Source: Pseudomonadota bacterium (lineage in GTDB: Bacteria; Pseudomonadota; Gammaproteobacteria; Burkholderiales; Burkholderiaceae_B). From it: a stretch of 64,000 nt of DNA. Below the pieces are notes generated by a model. That model made no database searches and was not told where the DNA came from. It saw only the letters and a program-made list of their open reading frames with translations. Every line of letters starts with the position of its first letter. Position 1 is the first letter of the stretch. Positions 28,838-37,483 of the stretch are shown here, piece by piece. The position numbers and the translations under genes were made by a program. The DNA lies in the NCBI GenBank assembly GCA_023439305.1, contig JAEXOO010000028.1, positions 139,771-203,770 on the forward strand, read 5' to 3'.

Positions 28838-28865
28838 ACAGAACGTTGATCCGTTCTACAGAACG
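28838..28865. promoter_or_regulatory. Three-copy AGAACG operator between the pyridine cluster and its IclR regulator
   Basis: Three half-sites are seen: AGAACG (28840-28845), CGTTCT (28852-28857) and AGAACG (28860-28865). Copies 1 and 3 extend to ACAGAACG, are direct repeats 20 bases apart, and copies 1 and 2 form a palindrome. PobR/PcaU regulators of the IclR family use the same three-repeat layout. It lies in the divergent promoter region and probably controls both directions. Confidence 0.7.
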
Positions 28866-28912
28866 AATAATACGCAGTTGCCCCCTGCATGAATACTAGG
28901 GAGAATCCCCAC

Positions 28913-29620
28913 ATGGACAATGACAGCAAAGGCGATCGCATCGCCGCCCTAGAGCGCGCCATCGCCATTCTCGACGCGTTCAGGCCTTACGAACACTCCG
29001 CTTCGCTACAGACGCTGTCTGTGCGAACAGGGCTGTATAAAAGCACCTTGCTGCGACAACTCAAGACCTTGATAGCCGAACACTGCGTCGTGCGTCTGGC
29101 CGACGGCACCTATCAGCTAGGCGCACGCGTTCTGCATTGGGCCAGCGTATATCGCACATCCTTGAATTTCGACCAGCATGTCCCGCCGGTCTTGGCGGAG
29201 CTGGTGCACCTCACTGGGGAAGGCGCCTCTTTCTTCACGCGAGAAGGCGACACGCGAGTCTGCCTCTATCGGGCTGACTCGCCGAAAGAACTCCGAGACC
29301 ATATCCGCCAGGGAGACCTGCTTCCTTTGGACAAAGGCGCCGCAGGCCGGGCTCTGCTTGTATACGAAAACGCGGCCTCGGCCGCGCAGGCGCCTTCGCC
29401 CCCCGTCATTGTCTCCATGGGCGAGCGCGAAGCCGAAATCGCAGCCATTGCTTCACCGGTATTTGATCACTCCGGCCTGTGCGGGGTCGTAGCCCTCTCC
29501 GGACCAGCGACACGTTTTCATCCCCAGGCCGTTCAGTCATTCTCTGTCCAGTTGCTGGACGCCACCCGCAGGCTCAGCGCCACGCTGGGCGGGCACGCCT
29601 TGTTCGCTCGCTACGAATAG
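28913..29620 (+). CDS. IclR-family transcriptional regulator of the pyridine cluster
   Basis: The 235-residue protein has an N-terminal winged helix (ALERAIAILDAFRPYEHSASLQTLSVRTGLYKSTLLRQLKTL) and a C-terminal IclR effector domain (GEGASFFTREGDTRVCLYR, PLDKGAAGRALL, ASPVFDHSGLCGVVALSGPATRF). The start at 28913 is preferred because AGGGA lies ten bases upstream; ATG 28889 is in frame. It is transcribed away from the Bug-molybdenum hydroxylase cluster and is presumably its effector-responsive regulator, with the pyridine acid or an intermediate as ligand. Confidence 0.88.
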   Translation: MDNDSKGDRIAALERAIAILDAFRPYEHSASLQTLSVRTGLYKSTLLRQLKTLIAEHCVVRLADGTYQLGARVLHWASVYRTSLNFDQHVPPVLAELVHLTGEGASFFTREGDTRVCLYRADSPKELRDHIRQGDLLPLDKGAAGRALLVYENAASAAQAPSPPVIVSMGEREAEIAAIASPVFDHSGLCGVVALSGPATRFHPQAVQSFSVQLLDATRRLSATLGGHALFARYE

Positions 29621-29731
29621 CCGCCTCCACGGACAAGCCGCCCGCCAGTCCACCTATTTCCAGCAGGCGGCCAAAGCCGCGCAGAAGCGCCTTCACGGCG
29701 ATTCTGCGACACCATTCACATTCGAGGCAAA

Positions 29732-30493
29732 TTAAGCGCTGATGCTGTTCACCAGCAGATCCGCCGGCCCCAGCGCGGGCGAATCGCCTTTTTTCTCGCG
29801 CGCATTGCGCATTTCCTGAATCAGCAGACGCTTGTTGTCGCGGCTGCGATAAGCATGCTCGCGCATCAGGGATTCGGCTCGGCTGGCTTCACCGCGCACC
29901 AGGGCCTGCAGCACGTCTTCGTGGTCAGTCTGGGCCCGGGTGACAAATGACGTCGCCAATCGAGTAGGCACCGTTGCCAGCGCCAACGAGCCTGGCCCCA
30001 CGAACGGCATTTTGTTGTTGTGTTCCAGCGCCGATACCAATGCGCTGTTGCCGCAGGCTTGTATCAACACATCGTGAAAGCGCTGGTTGACCTTGCGCCA
30101 GGCCTGCGCATCCACCGCCTGGCTTTCTGCATGCAATGCCTGCTCTACCAATGCGCGCCCCGCCTGCACGGCTGCCTCCAGCTCAGCCTGCGTCTCGGCG
30201 GTCAGGCCTGCCTCGGCAAGCAGGCGCGCCGCCATCCCTTCCAGGACGCCGCGCACCTCGACGGCATCGCCGATGTTGTCCATGGAAAATACCCGCACCC
30301 GGAATCCACGCGAAGGCAATTGCTCCAGCAGACCTTCTTTCTCCAGTTCGGCAAACGCCAGGCGCAGCGGCGTACGCGACACTCCCAGTCGGGCTGCATA
30401 GTGCAGCTCGGTCAGGCGTTCGCCCGGGCGCACCTCACCGGAAAGAATGATCTCCCGAAGCGCAGAAATAACACGGTCTGTTTGAACGGCCAT
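29732..30493 (-). CDS. GntR-family (FCD) regulator of the aromatic operon
   Basis: The 253-residue protein has an N-terminal GntR helix-turn-helix (VISALREIILSGEVRPGERLTELHYAARLGVSRTPLRLAFAELEKEGLL) and an FCD effector domain (VRGVLEGMAARLLAEAGL, NQRFHDVLIQACGNSAL, HEDVLQALVRGEASRAESLMREHA). The start at 30493 is chosen from the conserved DNA-binding domain; upstream in-frame codons have no family resemblance. It is divergent from the FAH-Rieske operon, and palindromic TTGCATGCAA sites lie in between, so it is likely the local repressor. Confidence 0.88.
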   Translation of the reverse strand: MAVQTDRVISALREIILSGEVRPGERLTELHYAARLGVSRTPLRLAFAELEKEGLLEQLPSRGFRVRVFSMDNIGDAVEVRGVLEGMAARLLAEAGLTAETQAELEAAVQAGRALVEQALHAESQAVDAQAWRKVNQRFHDVLIQACGNSALVSALEHNNKMPFVGPGSLALATVPTRLATSFVTRAQTDHEDVLQALVRGEASRAESLMREHAYRSRDNKRLLIQEMRNAREKKGDSPALGPADLLVNSISA

Positions 30494-30550
30494 GGCAGGT
30501 CGAATGTGGTTGCGGAGCCGACAGTGTAACTCAGACCTTTGCCTGCACGA

Positions 30551-30653
30551 TTGCATGCAAAGCACTTGATCAAGATCAAAATTGCATGCAATAATGGATT
30601 TAAATAACGATTAATTGACAAAAAACAGTGTCTTGCTTCTTTTTTGCATGCAA
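30551..30653. promoter_or_regulatory. Three TTGCATGCAA operators in the divergent promoter region
   Basis: The perfect palindrome TTGCATGCAA occurs at 30551-30560, 30582-30591 and 30644-30653. The copies are 31 and 62 bases apart, close to three and six helical turns, so bound dimers would face the same side. They lie between the divergent GntR gene and the aromatic operon and are the obvious candidate sites for that regulator. Confidence 0.8.
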
Positions 30654-30671
30654 GACGATGCTGGAGACCTT

Positions 30672-31517
30672 ATGAAGTTAGTCCGTTTCTCGCACCGGAA
30701 CAGCACGCGCTGGGGCGCACTGGCACAGGACCGCGTGATCCCACTGGATACGGTGTGGCCCATGCTGTCCCAGGGCCTGGAGCAGACACCCGCCACGCTG
30801 CAGCAGGCCGCAGACCAGAACAGCCTGCATGCATTGCATGCAAACGAAGTGCAATGGCTGCCCCCTGCCGAAGCCTGCAGCAAGATTCTGTGCGTCGGGC
30901 TGAACTACGGCCGTCATGTGCTGGAAGGTGGGCGTGATCTGCCGGCCCATCCTTCCTTGTTCCTGCGCCACCTGGACTCCTTCGTGGGCCACGAACAAGA
31001 CATCATCCGTCCTGCCTGCTCCACCCAGTTCGACTTCGAAGGCGAGCTGGCCGTGGTGATCGGCCGGGGCGGCCGCCACATCTCTGTCGAAACGGCCATG
31101 GAGCATGTCGCCGGCTACACCTGCATGGGCGAAAACTCCGTACGAGACTTCCAGAAACACACGGCCCAGGTCACTGCCGGCAAGAACTTCGACCGCAGCG
31201 GATCGTTGGGCCCCTGGATCGTCACCGCTGACGAAGCTGGCGCCCCCGAGGCCATGACGCTGCAGACCCGCCTGAACGGCGCAGTGATGCAATCGGCCCC
31301 CGTATCCGACCTGATTTTTTCCGTTCCCACGCTGATCGCCTATATCAGCACCTTCACCACGCTGCGCGCGGGCGATGTCATCGCCACCGGTACGCCTGAA
31401 GGCATAGGCTTGCGCCGCACCCCGCCGCTGTTCATGAAGGCCGGCGACGTGCTGGAAATCGACATCTCCGGCCTGGGCGTGCTGCGCTCGACCGTGGCCG
31501 ACGAAGCAAACTCTTAA
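30672..31517 (+). CDS. Fumarylacetoacetate-hydrolase-family enzyme
   Basis: The 281-residue protein has the FAH-family core: LCVGLNYGRHV, PSLFLRHLDSFVGHEQDIIRP, the metal ligands in FDFEGELAVVIGRGG, GYTCMGENSVRDFQ, GKNFDRSGSLGPWIV and VIATGTPEGIGL. The start at 30672 follows a GGAG site. In a cluster with a Rieske hydroxylase and a gentisate-dioxygenase-like bicupin, hydrolysis of a fumaryl- or maleylpyruvate-type ring-cleavage product is the expected role. A TTGCATGCAA palindrome lies within its coding sequence. Confidence 0.85.
   Translation: MKLVRFSHRNSTRWGALAQDRVIPLDTVWPMLSQGLEQTPATLQQAADQNSLHALHANEVQWLPPAEACSKILCVGLNYGRHVLEGGRDLPAHPSLFLRHLDSFVGHEQDIIRPACSTQFDFEGELAVVIGRGGRHISVETAMEHVAGYTCMGENSVRDFQKHTAQVTAGKNFDRSGSLGPWIVTADEAGAPEAMTLQTRLNGAVMQSAPVSDLIFSVPTLIAYISTFTTLRAGDVIATGTPEGIGLRRTPPLFMKAGDVLEIDISGLGVLRSTVADEANS
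30825..30843. promoter_or_regulatory. Intragenic TTGCATGCAA operator copy
   Basis: A fourth perfect TTGCATGCAA at 30834-30843, overlapped by CTGCATGCAT at 30824-30833, lies about 165 bases inside the first structural gene. It is 190 bases (about 18 helical turns) from the third copy. It could support looping repression by the GntR regulator. Confidence 0.6.
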
Positions 31518-31531
31518 TTCAAGGATTCTCC

Positions 31532-32524
31532 ATGCAGCAAGATGGCGTTCTCTACCTGACCGAACGTGACGTGGTGTCCGTACTGGATATGCCCGCCGCA
31601 ATCAACGCGCTGGCCGACATGCTGGCCGCGCAAGGCCGCCAGGCCGTGAAGAACGTGCCCAAGGCGCTGGGCACCTGGGGCGACGGCTGCTCCATGCACG
31701 CGCTGGGTTCGGTCATGACCGACGGCGGTCAATGCGGCTTCAAGACCTGGGTGCATACCCCTCGCGGCGGCGGCTCCATGTTCAGCCTGTTCGATGCGGA
31801 CACCGGCCGCCTGCAGGCCTTGATCGAAGCTCGCGCGCTGGGCATGATGCGCACCGCCGCCATCAGCGGCGTGGCCACCCGCGCCCTGGCTCCCCGCGAC
31901 ACACGTGTGGCCGCTCTGATCGGCACCGGCCCCCAGGCCGTGACCCAACTGGCGGCCCTGGCTGCCGTGCAAGAGCTGGATGAAGTTCGCGTCTACAGCC
32001 CCACCGCCGACAAACGCGCTGCATTCGTGACCAAGCTGGCCCCCCGCTATGGCTTTGCGCTGCGTGACTGCGCCAGCCTGGAAGAAGCGATGGACGGCGC
32101 CGGCATTGTCACCAGCATTACCCGCGCCACCGATCCGTTCATTACGCCGGCCCTGATGCAGTCCTGCCAGCACATCAACGCCGTCGGCGCCATTCTGCCC
32201 GCCAAGGCCGAACTGGAGCAGGCCGTGGTGCAGTCCGCCGACCTGATCGTGGTTGATGACAAAGACAACGCCCTGCGCGGATCACGCGAACTGCGCGAGC
32301 GCTTTGGCACCGAGGCTGCCGGCTGGAGCGATGTGTCTTCCCTGAGCGAACGCCTGGCCCAGAACCTGGGCCGCCCCGAAGGCGCGCGCCTGACGCTGTT
32401 CAAGGGCATGGGCATGGGCCTGTCGGATCTGGCCATGGCCACCACCGTGTATCAAGGCGCGGTCGAGCGCGGACTGGGCATCGCCCTGCCCGCCCAGACA
32501 CGCCAAAACCTGCTTCTCGATTAA
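31532..32524 (+). CDS. Ornithine cyclodeaminase / mu-crystallin family protein
   Basis: The 330-residue cytoplasmic protein belongs to the OCD/mu-crystallin family. It has an N-terminal substrate domain (YLTERDVVSVLDMPAAINALADMLAA, GFKTWVHTPRGGGSMFSLFD). The dinucleotide-binding domain (RVAALIGTGPQAVTQLAALAAV) and HINAVGAILPAKAELEQAVV follow. Members include ornithine cyclodeaminase, ketimine and pyrroline-2-carboxylate reductases and alanine dehydrogenase. Its place between an FAH hydrolase and a ring-cleavage dioxygenase is unusual. An imine or amino-acid intermediate in the pathway is inferred, but the substrate is unknown. Confidence 0.85.
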   Translation: MQQDGVLYLTERDVVSVLDMPAAINALADMLAAQGRQAVKNVPKALGTWGDGCSMHALGSVMTDGGQCGFKTWVHTPRGGGSMFSLFDADTGRLQALIEARALGMMRTAAISGVATRALAPRDTRVAALIGTGPQAVTQLAALAAVQELDEVRVYSPTADKRAAFVTKLAPRYGFALRDCASLEEAMDGAGIVTSITRATDPFITPALMQSCQHINAVGAILPAKAELEQAVVQSADLIVVDDKDNALRGSRELRERFGTEAAGWSDVSSLSERLAQNLGRPEGARLTLFKGMGMGLSDLAMATTVYQGAVERGLGIALPAQTRQNLLLD

Positions 32525-32559
32525 ATATAGTGCGGCCGACACGGCCCAGAGGAACTCTC

Positions 32560-33681
32560 ATGGAAAAAACGTCTAGCCCCTTCGTGGATGTCAGCGGCGC
32601 CGCTCCTCGCGAGCAGAATATGTGGCCGTCCATCGTGATCCCCAAGGAATCCATCGACCTGGAGATCGCTCGCCTGCAGGATATCGCCCGTCCCGACAAC
32701 GGCCGCCGCGCCAGCATGATCGTGCACCCGCAGTCCCGCCAGCCCGGCCTGGGCCTGTCGCCCGGCATCGACGTGACCATCAACGTCCTGAACCCCGGCG
32801 AGCGCACCTTCAACCTGCGCAAGAACTCGAACATGGTCGAGATCTGTATCTCGGGCAGCGGCGTGGCTGTCTGTGACGGCACGCAGACCCGTGTCAGCCG
32901 GTTCGACGTGTGGAACACGCCTTCCATGGCCGTGCACAGCTACTACAACGACAGCAACGCTCCCTGGGTGCGCCTGTCCTACTCCAATGCCCCGCTGCTG
33001 GAAAAGCTGGAAATCCATTACGTGGAAGAGTTCGAAGGCGACATCCCGCCAGCCGACGCCGGCACCACCCCGGCCTCCATTGCCGGCAATACCGACGGCC
33101 CGCGCGCCCGTGACCTGGCCCTGCGCGAGCAGATCACCGAAAACGGCGCCTGGCTGCTGGGCTACGAATGGTTGATCGACATCGACGTAATCGAATCCAA
33201 GTCGCTGCACTGGCCGTGGGAAAAAGTATCCCAATACCTGCCCAGCGTGGAAGATATCGACCGCGGCTACAACGGCCGCCGCCTGTTCGTGCTGTACAAC
33301 CCCGCTACCGAGCGCCGCATTGGCACCACGCACAGCTTCTTCGCCACGATTTCCAGCTCGCCGCCGAACAACCACCACATTCCGCACCGCCACAGCTCCG
33401 CCGCCATGAACTACTACCTGCGCGGCAACGGCTACAGCAAAGTCAATGGCGAGCGTCTGGAATGGAAGGAAGGCGACCTGATTCTGTCCGCTCCCGGCTG
33501 GGCCATGCACTCGCACCACTCGGGCGACCAGACCACGTCCGCCCTGACCATCCAGGATCACCCGCTGCAGATCGCCATGGAATCGCTGATCTGGCAGGAG
33601 CGCATCAAGGAACCCATTCTGACGCTGGGCCGCCAAGCCGGTTTCGAAAGCAATCGCGCCCAGTTTGTCGCGGCCAAGTAA
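32560..33681 (+). CDS. Bicupin ring-cleavage dioxygenase, gentisate/1-hydroxy-2-naphthoate type
   Basis: The 373-residue protein has two cupin halves, each with a metal-site-like pattern. The second is clear: NNHHIPHRHSSAAMNYYLRGNGYSKV followed by WKEGDLILSAPGWAMHSHHSGD. The family uses Fe(II) to cleave the ring between carboxyl- and hydroxyl-bearing carbons of gentisate or hydroxynaphthoate. The start at 32560 follows AGAGGA. With the Rieske hydroxylase genes downstream it would cleave the hydroxylated product. Closest substrate could be gentisate or an amino-substituted analogue. Confidence 0.8.
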   Translation: MEKTSSPFVDVSGAAPREQNMWPSIVIPKESIDLEIARLQDIARPDNGRRASMIVHPQSRQPGLGLSPGIDVTINVLNPGERTFNLRKNSNMVEICISGSGVAVCDGTQTRVSRFDVWNTPSMAVHSYYNDSNAPWVRLSYSNAPLLEKLEIHYVEEFEGDIPPADAGTTPASIAGNTDGPRARDLALREQITENGAWLLGYEWLIDIDVIESKSLHWPWEKVSQYLPSVEDIDRGYNGRRLFVLYNPATERRIGTTHSFFATISSSPPNNHHIPHRHSSAAMNYYLRGNGYSKVNGERLEWKEGDLILSAPGWAMHSHHSGDQTTSALTIQDHPLQIAMESLIWQERIKEPILTLGRQAGFESNRAQFVAAK

Positions 33682-33707
33682 GCCGCCCGCACCACAGGAA
33701 TATCATC

Positions 33708-34193
33708 ATGAGCACAGTTTTGGACACGATCGCGCTGCGCATGCAGATCCGCGACTTCTACGATGACTACGCCAACACCCTGGACGAGGTGGATCTGGAA
33801 GGCTGGGTGGAGTATTTCACCGAAGACTGCCACTACCGCGTGATCTCGCAGGAAAACGTAAAGGCCGGCCTGCCCCTGGGCCTGATCTATTGCATGAACA
33901 AGAACATGCTGCGGGACCGCGTCACTGCCCTGCGCGAAACCACCATGTTCGAACCCCGCACGCTGCGCCACTTCATCAGCGGCGTGCGCATCAACCGCAT
34001 CGAAGACGGCCTGATCCACTCGCAGGCCAGCTTCATGATCACCGAGGCGCTGTCCGATCAGGAGCCCACCGTCAACCTGGTCGGCCAGTACCAGGACATC
34101 CTGGAGCAGACAGAAGAAGGCTTTCTGCTGCGCCGCCGCGACTGCGTGTATGACAACTACCGCATCCGCAACTCCCTGATCATTCCCGTCTGA
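33708..34193 (+). CDS. Rieske oxygenase beta subunit
   Basis: The 161-residue protein is a ring-hydroxylating dioxygenase small subunit (SnoaL/NTF2-like fold): IRDFYDDYANTLDEVDLEGWVEYFTEDCHYRVIS, LRDRVTALRETTMFEPRTLRHFISGVRI, and LRRRDCVYDNYRIRNSLIIPV. Beta subunits form the structural core of alpha3beta3 oxygenases. It is encoded 20 bases before the alpha subunit, as in nagG/nagH-type salicylate 5-hydroxylase systems but in beta-alpha order. Confidence 0.88.
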   Translation: MSTVLDTIALRMQIRDFYDDYANTLDEVDLEGWVEYFTEDCHYRVISQENVKAGLPLGLIYCMNKNMLRDRVTALRETTMFEPRTLRHFISGVRINRIEDGLIHSQASFMITEALSDQEPTVNLVGQYQDILEQTEEGFLLRRRDCVYDNYRIRNSLIIPV

Positions 34194-34213
34194 CGCCCGG
34201 CAAGGAGAAAGTC

Positions 34214-35482
34214 ATGAGCTGTAATCACACCGAACAAGCGCCGCGCGTGGTCGAGGCCCCTATCGTCATCAACCGCCGCTGGCCTGAAGAAGGCTTCACA
34301 CGCATCCCGGCCTGGGTCTACACGGACCCCGCCGTCTACAAAAAAGAAATGGATGTGTTCTTTGCCGGCGACACCTGGAACTACGTCGGTCTGGAATGCG
34401 AAGTACCCGAAGTGGGCAGCTTCAAGCGCCAGTGGATCGGCGACCGCCCCGTGGTGATGGTGCGCAATGAAGACGGCGAGATCAACGTCATCGAAAACCG
34501 CTGCGCCCACAAAGGTGCGCAGATCTGCTGGGAAAACACCGGCAAGGTCACCGACTTCACCTGCCCCTACCACCAGTGGAATTACGACCTGAACGGCAAC
34601 CTGCAAGGCGTGCCTTTCCGTCGCGGCGCACTGGGCAAGGGCGGCATGCCCAAGGACTTCGATCCCAAGAAATGGGGCATCAAGCGCCTGCGCACCGTCA
34701 ATCGCGGCGGCTCGATCTGGGCCACCTTCTCCGAGAATGCTCCCAGCTTCGAGGAATACTGCGGCACCGACGTGCTGGCCGAGATCGACCACATGCTGCC
34801 CGGCAAGAAGCTGACGCTGCTGGGCTACAGCCGCCAGCTGATCCCCAGCAACTGGAAGATGTACCTGGAAAACCTGAAGGACCCCTACCACGCCACGCTG
34901 CTGCATACCTTTTACATCACCTTCGGCCTGTGGCGCGCGGACTCCAAGTCCGAGTGCATCCCCACCGGCGGCGGCGCGCACAGCGTGATGGTGTCGCACA
35001 ACGAGGGCAAGAAGAAGACCGAAGCCACGGCGGAAATGGAGCGTTTCCGCGATGACCTGCGCATTCTGGATGCGGAAACCGTCACGCCGCGCAAGGAATT
35101 CAACGAAGGCCGTGTCGGCGGCGCCTGGATCTTCCCGGCTGCGCAGTTCGGCATCCAGGCCAATTCGCTCAAGACGCGCCACGTGATTCCTCGCGGCCCG
35201 AACGCCCACGAACTGGTCTTCACCTACTACGGCTACGAAGACGACGACGAGGAAATGACCCGTCTGCGCCTGAAGCACGCCAACCTGCTGGGCCCTGCCG
35301 GTTTCGTGTCCATGGACGACAGCGAAATGCTCAAGCAAGTGCAGACCGGCATTTCCGGTTACCCCGACAGCGTCAGCGTCGTGGAAATGGGCGGCCGCGA
35401 CACCGAGCCCGCCGACTACATGGTCAGCGAAGTGTTGATCCGCGCCTTCTACAAGTACTACCGCGAGGCCATGGGACTATGA
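34214..35482 (+). CDS. Rieske oxygenase alpha subunit, salicylate/anthranilate hydroxylase type
   Basis: The 422-residue protein has a Rieske 2Fe-2S site (CAHKGAQICW ... CPYHQWNYD) near residues 95-125 and the mononuclear iron motif NLKDPYHATLLHTF (D-x2-H-x4-H) near residue 225. It resembles by eye the large subunit of salicylate 5-hydroxylase (GNLQGVPFRRG...GKGGMPKDFD). It would hydroxylate an ortho-substituted benzoate to a gentisate-type product. Its stop overlaps the ferredoxin start as ATGA. The exact aromatic substrate is not determined. Confidence 0.88.
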   Translation: MSCNHTEQAPRVVEAPIVINRRWPEEGFTRIPAWVYTDPAVYKKEMDVFFAGDTWNYVGLECEVPEVGSFKRQWIGDRPVVMVRNEDGEINVIENRCAHKGAQICWENTGKVTDFTCPYHQWNYDLNGNLQGVPFRRGALGKGGMPKDFDPKKWGIKRLRTVNRGGSIWATFSENAPSFEEYCGTDVLAEIDHMLPGKKLTLLGYSRQLIPSNWKMYLENLKDPYHATLLHTFYITFGLWRADSKSECIPTGGGAHSVMVSHNEGKKKTEATAEMERFRDDLRILDAETVTPRKEFNEGRVGGAWIFPAAQFGIQANSLKTRHVIPRGPNAHELVFTYYGYEDDDEEMTRLRLKHANLLGPAGFVSMDDSEMLKQVQTGISGYPDSVSVVEMGGRDTEPADYMVSEVLIRAFYKYYREAMGL

Positions 35483-35811
35483 CCACCGAACTGAACTGGA
35501 TCCTGGCCGCCCAGGCGGGCGATATTTCGCCCGACACCAATACGCTGCGCGTCGTGATCAACGGCGAAGCCGTGTGTCTGTACCAACTGGAAGACGGCTC
35601 GGTGCACGCCACGCAGGACCGCTGCACGCACGGCAATGCCAGCCTGGCCGACGGCTATATCGAAGACGGCCTGATCGAATGCCCGCTGCACCAGGGCTGC
35701 TTCGACATTCGCACCGGCAAGGCGCGCACCGCGCCCTGCACCGTCGACCTGAAAACCTACGCCGTCAAAGTTGAAGGCGACGCCATTTACGTGGCCGGAG
35801 AGGCGGCATGA
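35479..35811 (+). CDS. Rieske-type ferredoxin
   Basis: The 110-residue protein carries the Rieske motif C-x-H (DRCTHGNASLADG) and C-x2-H (LIECPLHQGCFDI), with C-terminal VEGDAIYVA. It is coupled to both neighbours by ATGA overlaps. It would shuttle electrons from the reductase encoded next to the oxygenase alpha subunit. Length and motifs are normal for class II or III oxygenase ferredoxins. Confidence 0.92.
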   Translation: MTTELNWILAAQAGDISPDTNTLRVVINGEAVCLYQLEDGSVHATQDRCTHGNASLADGYIEDGLIECPLHQGCFDIRTGKARTAPCTVDLKTYAVKVEGDAIYVAGEAA

Positions 35812-37034
35812 CCACGGTGGTCATCCTGGGCGCCGGCCAGGCCGGCGGCTGGGTCGCCCGCACCTTGCGCGACCAGGGCTTTGCAGGCCGCATCGTACTG
35901 GTAGGCCAGGAAAGCCACGCACCCTACGAGCGCCCGCCCTTGTCCAAGGACATTCTGCTGGGCCAGGGCACGAGCGTGGCTGAACTGACTCTGCTGGACG
36001 CCCAGACCATGCAGACGCTGAACATCGAAGCCCTGCTGGGCCGCCGCGCCCAGCGCATAGCCCGCGACGACAAGACGGTGACGCTGGATGACGGCAGCGA
36101 GCTGGCCTACGACCATCTGGTCCTGGCCACCGGCGGGCGCGCCCGCCAATTGCTGCCCGAACTGGCGGACCATCCGCGCATGTTCACGCTGCGCACCCTG
36201 GACGATGCCCTGCGCCTGAAGGAATCCCTGTCCCAACCCAGTCGCCTGCTGATCATCGGCGGCGGCTGGATCGGGCTGGAAGTGGCCGCGACGGCACGCC
36301 AACTGGGTCACGACGTGACCGTGCTGGAAGCGGCGGCTCGCCTGTGCCAGCGCAGCGTCTGCGCCGCCATGTCGGACGAATTGGCCAAAGTGCATCGGGA
36401 ACAAGGCGTGGATCTGCGCCTGGGCGTGACCGCCTCGGACGTCCAGCCTGACGGCGACGGCTTCACTGCCACCCTGTCCGACGGCTCGACCTCGTCCTAC
36501 AGCCACATCGTCATGGCGGCCGGGCTGCTGGCCAACGACGAGCTGGCCGTGGAAGCCGGCCTGCCCTGCCAGCAAGGGGTGATCGTGGACGAACAGTGCC
36601 GCAGCACCGACCCGCATATTTACGCCGCCGGCGATGTGGCCTTGCGCCCGGATGATGGACAGCGTCCCGCCCTACGCCTGGAGTCCTGGCAGAACGCCCA
36701 GGACCAAGGCATGGCCGTCGCGCAGTCCATACTGGGCCAGGATGTGAACTACCTGCCCACGCCGCTGGTATGGTCGCAGCAGTATGACCGCTTCATACAA
36801 ATCTGCGGCCATGTGGATCAGGCCCAGGCCACGGCTGTGCGTCCGTTGAAGCAAGGCGGCAGCCTGCGCTTTTATCTGGATGCGCAAAGCGCCTTGCAAG
36901 GCGTCATCGGCATTAATGCCGGACGAGACTGGCGCGCCGCGCGCGCACTGGTGGAACGCCGGGAAACCGTGGACCCGCTCATGCTGGCCGACCCCGCCCT
37001 CGCTCTGAATAAACTGCCCCAGGCGCTGGCCTGA
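35808..37034 (+). CDS. FAD-dependent ferredoxin reductase
   Basis: The 408-residue pyridine nucleotide-disulphide-family protein has the FAD motif VILGAGQAGGWVARTLRDQGF, the NADH motif LLIIGGGWIGLEVAATARQLG, and the C-terminal FAD motif DPHIYAAGDVA. A reductase C-terminal domain follows. It reduces the Rieske ferredoxin with NADH. It overlaps the ferredoxin gene by four bases and completes a three-component dioxygenase system. Confidence 0.93.
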   Translation: MTTVVILGAGQAGGWVARTLRDQGFAGRIVLVGQESHAPYERPPLSKDILLGQGTSVAELTLLDAQTMQTLNIEALLGRRAQRIARDDKTVTLDDGSELAYDHLVLATGGRARQLLPELADHPRMFTLRTLDDALRLKESLSQPSRLLIIGGGWIGLEVAATARQLGHDVTVLEAAARLCQRSVCAAMSDELAKVHREQGVDLRLGVTASDVQPDGDGFTATLSDGSTSSYSHIVMAAGLLANDELAVEAGLPCQQGVIVDEQCRSTDPHIYAAGDVALRPDDGQRPALRLESWQNAQDQGMAVAQSILGQDVNYLPTPLVWSQQYDRFIQICGHVDQAQATAVRPLKQGGSLRFYLDAQSALQGVIGINAGRDWRAARALVERRETVDPLMLADPALALNKLPQALA

Positions 37035-37042
37035 CAAGGAAC

Positions 37043-37441
37043 ATGCCCATGGATCACCACTCCGCCTACACGGCCTGTCTGCAACTGGCCAGCCGCTTCT
37101 ACCTGAGCCTGGACAGCTCGGACACACCCGGCCTCTTGGCCTGCGTGACCGAGAACACGGTCTGGCACCGCCAGGGTCAGGCCCTGCAAGGCCGCGAGGC
37201 CATCTCGCAAGCGCTGGCGGCACGCAATGCGGCGCGCATCACCTGTCATCAGATCAGCAACTTTGATCTTCAAGCCGAAACGGACTCCGAAGCCGTGGCT
37301 AACTACTACGTCACGGTCTACGACAATCAGGGCCCGCAAGGCGCCCTGCAGCTCAAGACCATCATGCGCAGTCAGGACCGTTTCCAACGAATGGACGGCC
37401 AATGGACATTGCTGTCCAAGCGCAGCAGCAAGCATCTTTAA
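37043..37441 (+). CDS. SnoaL/NTF2-like small protein
   Basis: The 132-residue protein has an NTF2-like pattern: ACLQLASRFYLSLDSSDTPGLLACVTENTVWHRQGQALQGREAI, then strands ending FQRMDGQWTLLSKRSSKHL. It starts eight bases after the reductase gene. It is not a second Rieske beta subunit by motif, being shorter and lacking the beta-subunit C-terminal block. It may be an isomerase, hydratase or binding protein for an intermediate; the function is not known. Confidence 0.7.
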   Translation: MPMDHHSAYTACLQLASRFYLSLDSSDTPGLLACVTENTVWHRQGQALQGREAISQALAARNAARITCHQISNFDLQAETDSEAVANYYVTVYDNQGPQGALQLKTIMRSQDRFQRMDGQWTLLSKRSSKHL

Positions 37442-37483
37442 CGCAGTACTTTCATCATCCAGAAATAGGGGGGAGCAGTAGAC

